DNA of 37,315 nucleotides from a bacterium (GTDB taxonomy: Bacteria > Zhuqueibacterota > QNDG01 > DTFT01), in assembly GCA_016933415.1 (NCBI GenBank), contig JAFGAX010000033.1, forward strand, positions 1 to 37,315. Reading direction: 5' to 3'. The notes under the pieces are model-generated. The model was not told the DNA's origin and made no database searches. It was given only the letters and a program-made list of their open reading frames with translations. This document shows, one piece after another, positions 1-7,836 of the stretch (positions are counted from its first letter, which is position 1; each line of letters opens with the position of its first letter). The translations under genes and the position numbers were made by a program.

Positions 1-27
1 CTTTTCATCAGCCGTCCGGGCACGGGC

Positions 28-1140
28 TCACCGGACCAGCATCATCTTGCCCGACAGCATCCGGCCGTCCATCTCGAGCCTGTAGATGTACAATCCCGAA
101 CGGACAGGAACACCGCGGCTGTCCAGCCCGTTCCATTTGAAAAAATGGCTCCCGGCCGGCTGGGTCCCCTCGAAAAGGGATACCGTTTCGCCGAGCGAAT
201 TGTAAATGCCAAGCCGCACTCTTCCGCCCCTTCCGAGGCTGTATGGAATGGTGGTTTCCGGATTGAAGGGATTGGGGAAATTGGACGCCAGGTCGAAGGT
301 CCGGACAGCCGGGGTCCTGTCGGACTTCACGTCCGTCCACATTCTGTCTATGACTTCGACCGCGTCTATGGCAATGGGGATTTTGTTCCCGCCGACCACG
401 AATTTGAACATGGTTTTCGGGTCGTCGACTTCGCACACGAACGTGTATGGCCCGTATACGCCCCATTGTGAAACCGTGACCGGCTGTGTCCAGTGCTGGG
501 CATAGGGATCGTAATCCATGGAGATGTCCACCGAGATGTCCTTGGGCTCCGAGGTTTCGGCCGTGAAACTGATCTCGTAGGTGTGTCCCTTCTGGAGCTT
601 GAAGGGCTGCATGAGCTGAACCGCCCAGACCGCGTCCCCGATGTTCTGGATCTCGATATAGGCGCCGGCAGAGTCCGGGGTGAGGCCGAGATCCGGCAGG
701 ACCGTGAACGTCGCCAGGGCGTTCACGTAATAGTCCAGACGCCACGGGGCCGTGCCGCAGTTGAAATCGCCGTTGAATATCATGTTGCCGTCCCGGACAT
801 TCCCCATGTAAACCAGCACCGTGTCGGACGTCATCGTGTCTCCGGCCGCGGATATGGCCCTGGCCGCATACCGGTAAAGCCCGTCCGGAAGAGCCGTCCG
901 GTTAAATTCATAGGGCGCCTTGGTCAGGTTCCGGATTCGGGCCCCGTTCTCGTAGATTTCGATTTTCGAGAGCGTGGTTCCGGTCGCCTGAGCCTCGATT
1001 ACGAAAGGGATGTCCGAACAACTGGCATACCGCGCCTTGTGAACCGGACTGGCGATGCGTACCGTCACGGCCTGGCCGGACAATTCAGCCGCGATGAAAA
1101 ACATCGCAAGAAGAGATGAAAACAACAATGGCCGTCTCAT
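28..1140 (-). CDS. Secreted protein with carbohydrate-binding-like module and T9SS sorting domain
   Basis: A 370-residue exported protein. The start is the ATG at 1140, preceded by AAAGGAGG; the longer ORF start at 1182 would bury this ribosome site. Residues 1-22 form a signal peptide (MRRPLLFSSLLAMFF...). Residues ~25-115 look like a bacterial Ig-like domain. Residues ~120-270 (beginning NMIFNGDFNCG) resemble the CBM4/9-type carbohydrate-binding jelly roll. The C-terminal ~85 residues contain NFPNPFNPETTIPY and end SGLYIYRLEMDG...MMLVR, the usual form of a type A T9SS sorting / FlgD-like domain. The protein is therefore probably exported to the surface through T9SS and binds a glycan, but no catalytic domain is present. 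It lies 60 bp downstream of the GH97 gene and probably shares its transcript. The glycan target is unknown. Module assignment rests on motif recognition, not a search. Confidence 0.85.
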   Translation of the reverse strand: MRRPLLFSSLLAMFFIAAELSGQAVTVRIASPVHKARYASCSDIPFVIEAQATGTTLSKIEIYENGARIRNLTKAPYEFNRTALPDGLYRYAARAISAAGDTMTSDTVLVYMGNVRDGNMIFNGDFNCGTAPWRLDYYVNALATFTVLPDLGLTPDSAGAYIEIQNIGDAVWAVQLMQPFKLQKGHTYEISFTAETSEPKDISVDISMDYDPYAQHWTQPVTVSQWGVYGPYTFVCEVDDPKTMFKFVVGGNKIPIAIDAVEVIDRMWTDVKSDRTPAVRTFDLASNFPNPFNPETTIPYSLGRGGRVRLGIYNSLGETVSLFEGTQPAGSHFFKWNGLDSRGVPVRSGLYIYRLEMDGRMLSGKMMLVR

Positions 1141-1200
1141 GAATGGCCTCCTTTGTTTTTGCGTTCCAGGGGGCAAATGCACCTGATCCGAAAACCGCGG

Positions 1201-3249
1201 TTACGGCCGTGTCCGGACAAAGCGGATGGCCTGCCCGCCGCCGGGCGCGAGCCTCATTTTTATAACACCGGACGCGTCCGCAGGTTCCTCCGTGACGGTC
1301 AGCGGGTATGGGTTCTTCTCCCAGTGCGCGTCTTTCCCGTCCCTGTAAATCTGAGCAGTATATTTCACGCCCGGTTCTAGAAACGCGAGCGGCGCCTCCA
1401 GAATCCGGCCCTCTTCGTCCGTGACGCTCCCCAGATACCAGTCCCCGCTGTTTCTGTCCTTTCTCGCGATGGTCACATAATCCCCGATACGGGCGTGGAG
1501 CACTTTCGTGTCCTCCCAGTCCACGGGCACGTCCCTGATGAAGCGTAAGGCATCCGGATATTTTTCATAATTTTCCGGCAGATCGGCCGCCATATGGAGC
1601 GGGCTGTACAAAACCACATAGAGGGCCAGCTGTTTGGCCGTCGTGGTATTGACCCGGTTTCGCGGCCTTTCAGGACCGAACCGCAGACCGACTATGCCCG
1701 GCGTGTAATCCATGGGGCCCGCGAGGAGCCGCGTGAAAGGCAGAATCGTGGCATGTTCGGGCGGATTGCCGCCGTCCGGGCTCCAGGCCTCGTATTCCTG
1801 GCCTCTCGCGCCCTCGCGCGTCATCAGGTTCGGCCAGGTACGCCTCAAGCCGGTGTCCTTGACCGGTTCGTGCACGTCGATCATGATTCGACGGCGGGCG
1901 GCCTCCTCGACCACTTTCTGGTGGTGCCTCACCATGTACTGGCCGTGATGCCATTCTCCGGCTTTTTCCCCTTTCCCGTCGATGCGCTGGAGCCTGGGTC
2001 CGTTGGCCACGTAACCTGTTTTCACGGTATGAATGCCGAGCTTTTCATACAGCGCGAAAGCCTCTTTCAGCTGACGCTCGTAATTGGGCACTGCCCCGCC
2101 TGTTTCATTGTGCCCGATGAGTCCCACCCCCTTTTCGGACGCATAAGCCGCCACTTCGCGTATGTCGTAATCACGTGCGCTCCGGGTGAAATCGAACCGG
2201 TCTCCGTGCACGGTCCAGTCTCCGTCCCATCCCCTGTTCCAGCCCTCAACCAGCACGCCTGCCAGACCGTTCCGGGATGCGAAATCGATGTATTTTTTTG
2301 CGTTTTCAGTCGTGGCCCCGTGTCTGGGCCCCGTGCTCCAGGTGGCCAGGTCCAGGTGCATGGCCCACCAGATTCCCGCGTACTTGCCCGGCTTGATCCA
2401 GGAAACATCTCCGAGCGCGTTGGGCTCGTTCAGATTGAGAATCAGGTAGGACGTGATCAGGCCGCCGGGGTCGTCCGCGATCTGAATCGTGCGCCAGGGT
2501 GTTTTCATCGGCGTCCGCGCCTTCACGCGGATGCCGTCCGACCAGGGCGTGAGGTCCGCCTTGAGCGTGTTCCGGCCCGCCGGAGCGAGCTGCATTGCTG
2601 CATAATCGGTCAAGGCCGCCTCGTGGATGCTGAGATACAGACCGTTGGCGGTCTCCAGGGTCAGGGGCGTATGCGCGGTGTCCATGGCGCTGACCGGCGT
2701 GCGGCGGTAAAGCTGTTCATATTCCACCTGATCCCGGTTGTAGGCCGGTATCCACCAGGCCGCGGGGTCTCCGGCGAGCGCGAATTCCGTGGTCTCATCC
2801 GTGATCTCGAACCGTTCCAGCCCATTCTGCGCCGGAATCTCGTACCGGAAACCGACCCCGTCCTCGTAAACGCGGAACACCACGTCCATCCTGCGGCCGT
2901 TCTTCCCCTTTTCCACCAGAGACACGGCCAGTTCATTGTACCGGTTCCGGATCTCCCGCTTTTCGCCCCACGGCTGAACCCAGGTCTCGTCGAATGTCCG
3001 AGTGTGGACGGATCCGATTTCGAAGGGACCCTGAAGCGGCCTTCCGCCCTTCAGGACAAAGCCCATGGCCGAACGTTGAATCAGTTCCCGTCCGAACCGT
3101 TCGATCCTGTATTTCGGACGGCCTTCCTCCAAATCGAACGCGACCCGCACCGATCCGTCGGGCGAGTCAATGGTCGCGGGCGCCGCGGACGACAGGCCCG
3201 CGGCCGCGCAGAGAATAAACAGCACAACCCATATGAAACGTGAATCCAT
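1201..3249 (-). CDS. Glycoside hydrolase family 97 (alpha-glucosidase-type)
   Basis: A 682-residue exported glycosidase with signal peptide MDSRFIWVVLFILCAAAGLSSA. The ATG at 3249 has an AGGAG site upstream. The N-terminal beta-sandwich starts with TIDSPDGSVRVAFD, followed by a TIM barrel with VLVEGWNRGWDGDW, IGHNETGG (Glu382), MIDVHEPVKDTG (Glu461), and ARGQEYEAW (Glu485). From memory of the SusB family, Glu in these three positions marks the inverting alpha-glucosidase branch of GH97, as opposed to the retaining alpha-galactosidase branch, which uses an Asp nucleophile. Length matches the family (about 650-700 residues). It likely removes glucose from non-reducing ends of alpha-glucans in the periplasm; there is no T9SS tail, so surface display by that route is not indicated. 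A 122 bp gap separates it from the PorV-like gene, so it may have its own promoter, but I found none. Confidence 0.93.
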   Translation of the reverse strand: MDSRFIWVVLFILCAAAGLSSAAPATIDSPDGSVRVAFDLEEGRPKYRIERFGRELIQRSAMGFVLKGGRPLQGPFEIGSVHTRTFDETWVQPWGEKREIRNRYNELAVSLVEKGKNGRRMDVVFRVYEDGVGFRYEIPAQNGLERFEITDETTEFALAGDPAAWWIPAYNRDQVEYEQLYRRTPVSAMDTAHTPLTLETANGLYLSIHEAALTDYAAMQLAPAGRNTLKADLTPWSDGIRVKARTPMKTPWRTIQIADDPGGLITSYLILNLNEPNALGDVSWIKPGKYAGIWWAMHLDLATWSTGPRHGATTENAKKYIDFASRNGLAGVLVEGWNRGWDGDWTVHGDRFDFTRSARDYDIREVAAYASEKGVGLIGHNETGGAVPNYERQLKEAFALYEKLGIHTVKTGYVANGPRLQRIDGKGEKAGEWHHGQYMVRHHQKVVEEAARRRIMIDVHEPVKDTGLRRTWPNLMTREGARGQEYEAWSPDGGNPPEHATILPFTRLLAGPMDYTPGIVGLRFGPERPRNRVNTTTAKQLALYVVLYSPLHMAADLPENYEKYPDALRFIRDVPVDWEDTKVLHARIGDYVTIARKDRNSGDWYLGSVTDEEGRILEAPLAFLEPGVKYTAQIYRDGKDAHWEKNPYPLTVTEEPADASGVIKMRLAPGGGQAIRFVRTRP

Positions 3250-3371
3250 GTGCGCTCCTGTTCCTTTTCAAGCCGGAACACCGCCTGAGCGGCCTTGCTG
3301 CCGTCAATCAGAGGCGGACGGCATCGTCCCGGACGACCGTTCCGGCCTCCTGCTTTCCGATCCGGCTGAAA

Positions 3372-4397
3372 CTACAGCCGGATGGCCAGGGAAAACCGCT
3401 GGGTGTTGTTCAGAATGCCGAAATCCTGATACGCGTAATCGATGCTGATATTCCCGGTACCGCCGATGCGCTGCGTAAGGCCGCCGCCCAGGGTCAGCCC
3501 CTGCTGGCTGTCGCGCGAGAACAGGGACTTGTATCCCACACGGAGCCGGACCCGGTTCCGGAACACGTATTCACAGCCCGCATTGACGCATTCGGTGCTG
3601 TCGTTCGGGTGCAGAGCGTCCAGGGCCACGATCAGCCTGTCTCCGCCGGCGCTTTTGAGCAGATCCGCGGACACACCGACGCGGAACATCAGGGGCAGGT
3701 CGAACGCGTCCGTCCGCAGATCGGCCTTGATGTTCCCGTTGTTGCCCGATTGAACCGGATCGATGTCATGCTGCACGAGCATGTCATCGCCGGTCATGCG
3801 CATTTTCGTGCCGAAATTGGAAATGGACATGCCGATGCGCATGTCGTGAAACTGGGTCCGGAACAACGTGCCGATGTCGAGGGCCAGGCCCTGGGCCCGG
3901 CTGTGGTAGATGGACTCGCGTATGTATTTGCCGTTGAACCCGATGCTGAACCGGTCGGTCAGCGCCCGTCCGACGCTGATGCCGAAGGCCAGACTGCCGG
4001 CGTCGAAATACTCGCCGGTTCCGTCCGGCGCCTCGACCGTGGTGCGCTCCATGTCGTCCATGGTCACGAACGTGGCGTTGACGCCCAGCGTGCCGAGGTT
4101 CCCGGCCGGGAGCACCAGACCGGTATAATTGGTGCGGATGTCCGCAAGCCAGCGGCCGTACGTGACGAGAAACTCGGTACCGCGTATGCCCGCAATGCCG
4201 GCCGGATTCCAGAACATGGCTGTGGCGTCATCCGCGACCGAGGCGAACGCGCCGCCCATGGCCACGGCCCTGGCGCCTGCGTCGATCGAGAGAAATTTGG
4301 CCGCGATTGTCCCGGACTTCGAGACGCCCTGACCCTCAAGGGCCTGATGGAGGGCCAGGATCGCCGCCGCTGTGAAAAAAACCCAACTTTTTCTCAT
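3372..4397 (-). CDS. PorV/PorQ-family outer-membrane beta-barrel protein
   Basis: A 341-residue protein. The start is ATG at 4397 with AGAGGAG upstream; the ORF track begins 90 codons earlier but that part overlaps the upstream gene in another frame. A signal peptide (residues 1-23) is followed by the family hallmark AGARAVAMGGAFASVADDAT and FWNPAGIA, then alternating hydrophobic strands ending in SLAIRL, as expected for a FadL-like 14-strand barrel. In Bacteroidetes, PorV is the shuttle that receives T9SS cargo from the SprA translocon and passes it to the attachment complex. Here the gene sits only 22 bp downstream of a gene for a T9SS-tailed protein, which suggests a dedicated partner. Other members of the broad PorV/UPF0164 family have no proven role, so the shuttle function is inference. 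Confidence 0.85.
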   Translation of the reverse strand: MRKSWVFFTAAAILALHQALEGQGVSKSGTIAAKFLSIDAGARAVAMGGAFASVADDATAMFWNPAGIAGIRGTEFLVTYGRWLADIRTNYTGLVLPAGNLGTLGVNATFVTMDDMERTTVEAPDGTGEYFDAGSLAFGISVGRALTDRFSIGFNGKYIRESIYHSRAQGLALDIGTLFRTQFHDMRIGMSISNFGTKMRMTGDDMLVQHDIDPVQSGNNGNIKADLRTDAFDLPLMFRVGVSADLLKSAGGDRLIVALDALHPNDSTECVNAGCEYVFRNRVRLRVGYKSLFSRDSQQGLTLGGGLTQRIGGTGNISIDYAYQDFGILNNTQRFSLAIRL

Positions 4398-4419
4398 GGG
4401 TGACTCCTCTTTCCCTCTC

Positions 4420-7400
4420 TTATTTGATGACCGCGAATTTGCCGACCTTTTCGCCGATGCCGGGCGCCTGAACGTGATAGAGGTAGACGCCGTAGGCGAT
4501 GTCCAGGTTGTCCCGGGTCCGCATGTCCCATATTTCGGTGCCGTCGCGCAGATCGGATGCGTGGTCGATGTCGGCCACCATCTGCCCGCTGATGTCGAAA
4601 ATGCGGATGCGGCACTTCTGCGGCAGATGCGTGAAATGCAGTTCGCGCGGCCCCCTGCCGCTGGCAAAGGGGTTTGCCGCCTCCCATGTATTGGCGGCGA
4701 TGTAGGGATTCGGCACTACCCGGATATCGTCCATTCCCTTTTTTGCCAGAGCCGGATCGACGGACTCCGGCGTCATCGTGAATTCGAACACGTCGTTCGA
4801 CAGAAACGGCCGGTGAAACACCAGCGACAGGGTATCCCCGGCCGACGCCTGGAGCGTGTCCGTGTCTGAATTCGCGAGCGTGATCTGCCAGGAGGCGTGC
4901 AGGGAATCCGGGTGCAGCAGAATAATCTCGTCACTCGACGACCGCGAGGTGCGGGCGGTGAATTGTCCGTCCTGCCCGGCCAGAAGGTCCCGCTCGCGGA
5001 AGGCGAAGCGGACCTTTTCGCCGGTCAGCGTGTTCCGCACCGTGAAATTCACGGGCTTGGCCGGCACTTCGGCGGTGCCGCGGAAGAAGGTGGTCGAGGT
5101 GTCGATGCCGACCTCCCCGAAAATGATCTTGAAATCAGCTGCCATGAGAGTCACCGGCATGGCCTGGAAGCTGAATGGCGCCACGGCGGGCGGATACACG
5201 CCCGGGCGGCTCCAGGCGGTGGCGTATGCATTGAGGCCGAGCACGTCCGCCGAGCTGTGGAAGGACAGGATGAATCCGTCCGTGATCGGCTGTTCATCCC
5301 CGTCGTGGAAGCACGTGTCCGCCTCCGCCAAAGTCTCTCCGGTCGTCACGTTGACCCAGGTAAAGTCCTTTGTGGCGGGCAGATTTTTCTGGTTCCCGAC
5401 CGTGACCCTTCGGTCCGTGAACGTGACCCGGTACGTGTGCGGCCGCACGGCCTGCGGATCAACGATGCGGATGCCGATCCTTCCGCCGGTCGTGCTTCCG
5501 GCCAGCCATCCCGCGGATCCCGCGCCTGATGGAATAAAACCCGCGGCCGGAGCTTCGGGCCGCACCACCGCGACATTCGTCCCCTTGTCGAGCACTCCGG
5601 TGGCGCCGATGGCGATATACCGGGCGCATTCCGTCGGCGGAATTCCCTGTTCCGCAAGGCCCCGGTCATACGACGTGACCGCGTAATAATACTGCTGTCC
5701 GTTCACCACCGTCGTGTCGGTCCAGGCATGGACGATTCCGGTGTCGTCGCCGAGCCAGTAATGAACGCCCTTGACCGGCACGGCCGCGTAGCCCTTGACG
5801 CCGTTGTCCAGATCGAACTGCGCCAGGGGCTTGGTGTAGGTCTTGACGCCCTGCCCGTCCGTGATTGCCTTCATGTCGTTCCAGCCCGGGTCCGTGGAAC
5901 GGTAGATGCGGTAACCCTCGAAATCGCGTCCCGCGATGGGATCCTCCGAAAACTCGGCCCGGTCGTCCCACATCAGCGTGACCCGGCGGTCCCCGGCGAC
6001 GGCCCGCAGTGCGGGAATGACCGGCGCCTGGGAAAAATTATAGTTCTCCGAATAGGCCTTGGCGACCCATCTCTTGTTTTCAAACAGGTCGTCCCGGTCC
6101 TCGCCGCAGATCAGGCCCATCGAGAACCGTTCAACCTGCTGCGGTGCCATGGGAAAGTAGCCGGAGCCGAACATCAACTCCGTGTCGCCCGCTTCCATGA
6201 GGTCGTCGAGACGGCCGGGGGTGAGCGCGGTCCAGACATCCTCGTCCTTGTGCAGGGGCAGGGCCGTGTACAGGTAGAGATAGAAGCTGGTCAGGCCCAG
6301 CATGTCCGATTCGTCGATGTCGGTCTTGTCGATATGCGGCTCTCCGGGCAGGTTGGTGTTCGCCCCGGACGTGGGCCGGCCGTCGCCCTCTCCCGCGTCG
6401 TCCGTACGGGCCACGCCGTCCAGCCCCACATCATCCACACGCAGGTCCCAGTCGCCGTCATTGTCAGTGCCGTCGTCCCGCCTCTCGTCCAGGAGAATGT
6501 TGTCCTTTCCCGCGCCGGTGATATAATCGATGGTTTTGGCCCCCACATTGAGATAGGTGGTGATTTCATTGGGCGGCGAGCCGATGGTCACGCCGGTGTT
6601 CTCGTCGATGAGTCCGTTCAGGTTGTCGTCGAAGCCGTTGAACGGTTCCTCGGCGATTTCTTTTCCGGGCCAGTACAGAACGGTCCTGTCCTGCCACCGT
6701 ATGCGCAGTGTGTCCGCCGCCATGCGCGCCACGGACCGTTCGTAATTCGAATAGTCGATGAGCACGATATCGTCCCCGGCATTCAGCGTGCGCGCCGCGA
6801 AATCCGCCTCGGTCAGCGCGGGGCCGGGCCCGTCCGCGCCGTCGCCGTCATTGTCGATGCCGTCGAACGCGTTGCCCGGACTTTCCAGAAAAGCGCCGCC
6901 CAGGTACCCGACCGGCCCCCATCCGCCGGTGCCGATATCATCGTTGTCCCAGGAATAGGCCAGGTCGGCGGTGATGTCGTATCCGCCGTTGTCGTCCTGT
7001 GATTCGTTTCCGAAGGCCGTGTTCATGACATGGCCCATGATGTTGCCGATCTTGAGCCCGAAAACCGTCTTGTTATGGTTCGTGGTGCCGATGTTCTCGA
7101 CGTCGTACAGACAGAACAGCGCGTCTTCCACAAGGGCCTGCGACCACTGGAAACCGCGGATATAGACGCGGACCCCCAGCCCGCGGCGCGACTGGTCCGT
7201 GCTGTCCGGATAGAACGGATATTCCCGGTTCTCATAATCGTCCACCACGAAATAACTTTCCTCGTCCGCGTTCAGCACGCCCTTTCCGAAGTACCCGTTC
7301 CATTTTCCCCGCCATCCCGGATCGACGGCGTCGTCGTTCTTGTCCGGCCAGAACGGCGGCCAGGACCAGGGCCATTTGCTCATGGCGATTTTGTTCGTGT

Positions 7401-7800
7401 CCGGGTTTGAAAATCCGGGCAGGGGCAGAAAAGTGTAGGGATCGCCGTCGGGACCGATCTTGCCGCTGGAGTTCGTGCCGTCGCCGATGGCGACCGGTTC
7501 GGTGATGATGTGCCGGACAATGCCGTCGTTGCAGAGCGCCTCGGAACCCACCAGCACGCTCGCGTCGATCAGATACGAATACCCGGAATTGATGGGCCAC
7601 TCGCCCCCGATCAGGGTCGGATCGTTGAAGTTCGTGATGCCGAACATGCCGTCGTTGTAGAACGTGGTCCTGAACTGGTTCCCCGAGTGCACACCGTCCT
7701 TCCGCTCGCGGAACACCCCATGAAGGCCCTGCATCTGGCCGTACAGGCCTGCCGTCACGGTCCAGACCGCGAGGAGAAATATACCCGCCGTTTTTTTCAT
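4420..7800 (-). CDS. Large secreted protein with Asp-rich loops, FnIII domain and T9SS-like tail
   Basis: A 1126-residue exported protein of unknown function. I chose ATG 7800 (MKKTAGIFLL...) because AAGGAGAAG lies just before it; the ORF's start at 7824 would put this site inside the gene. The signal peptide is residues 1-~22. A Trp-rich stretch (WPWSWPPFW) occurs at ~130-140. Three Asp/Asn/Gly-rich segments, GIDNDGDGADG (~310-325), GFDDNLNGLIDE (~388-402) and GTDNDGDWD (~440-450), resemble calcium-binding thrombospondin-3/MopE-type loops. A fibronectin type III-like domain spans ~590-725 (RVTLMWDD, FEGYRIYRS). The last ~100 residues start VVPNPYIAANTW and end GVYLYHV...KFAVIK, a T9SS sorting-like fold. 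It lies between the TonB receptor (36 bp) and the PorV-like gene (22 bp), so probably one operon. It may act as a surface ligand-binding partner of the receptor; that is inference from position. Confidence 0.8.
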   Translation of the reverse strand: MKKTAGIFLLAVWTVTAGLYGQMQGLHGVFRERKDGVHSGNQFRTTFYNDGMFGITNFNDPTLIGGEWPINSGYSYLIDASVLVGSEALCNDGIVRHIITEPVAIGDGTNSSGKIGPDGDPYTFLPLPGFSNPDTNKIAMSKWPWSWPPFWPDKNDDAVDPGWRGKWNGYFGKGVLNADEESYFVVDDYENREYPFYPDSTDQSRRGLGVRVYIRGFQWSQALVEDALFCLYDVENIGTTNHNKTVFGLKIGNIMGHVMNTAFGNESQDDNGGYDITADLAYSWDNDDIGTGGWGPVGYLGGAFLESPGNAFDGIDNDGDGADGPGPALTEADFAARTLNAGDDIVLIDYSNYERSVARMAADTLRIRWQDRTVLYWPGKEIAEEPFNGFDDNLNGLIDENTGVTIGSPPNEITTYLNVGAKTIDYITGAGKDNILLDERRDDGTDNDGDWDLRVDDVGLDGVARTDDAGEGDGRPTSGANTNLPGEPHIDKTDIDESDMLGLTSFYLYLYTALPLHKDEDVWTALTPGRLDDLMEAGDTELMFGSGYFPMAPQQVERFSMGLICGEDRDDLFENKRWVAKAYSENYNFSQAPVIPALRAVAGDRRVTLMWDDRAEFSEDPIAGRDFEGYRIYRSTDPGWNDMKAITDGQGVKTYTKPLAQFDLDNGVKGYAAVPVKGVHYWLGDDTGIVHAWTDTTVVNGQQYYYAVTSYDRGLAEQGIPPTECARYIAIGATGVLDKGTNVAVVRPEAPAAGFIPSGAGSAGWLAGSTTGGRIGIRIVDPQAVRPHTYRVTFTDRRVTVGNQKNLPATKDFTWVNVTTGETLAEADTCFHDGDEQPITDGFILSFHSSADVLGLNAYATAWSRPGVYPPAVAPFSFQAMPVTLMAADFKIIFGEVGIDTSTTFFRGTAEVPAKPVNFTVRNTLTGEKVRFAFRERDLLAGQDGQFTARTSRSSSDEIILLHPDSLHASWQITLANSDTDTLQASAGDTLSLVFHRPFLSNDVFEFTMTPESVDPALAKKGMDDIRVVPNPYIAANTWEAANPFASGRGPRELHFTHLPQKCRIRIFDISGQMVADIDHASDLRDGTEIWDMRTRDNLDIAYGVYLYHVQAPGIGEKVGKFAVIK

Positions 7801-7836
7801 TTTCTTCTCCTTGTCCGAGTCCATGGCCGCGACGGA

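Noticed and set aside
3240-4403. 387-residue plus-strand ORF
   Set aside because: Antisense to the PorV-like gene and its upstream spacer.
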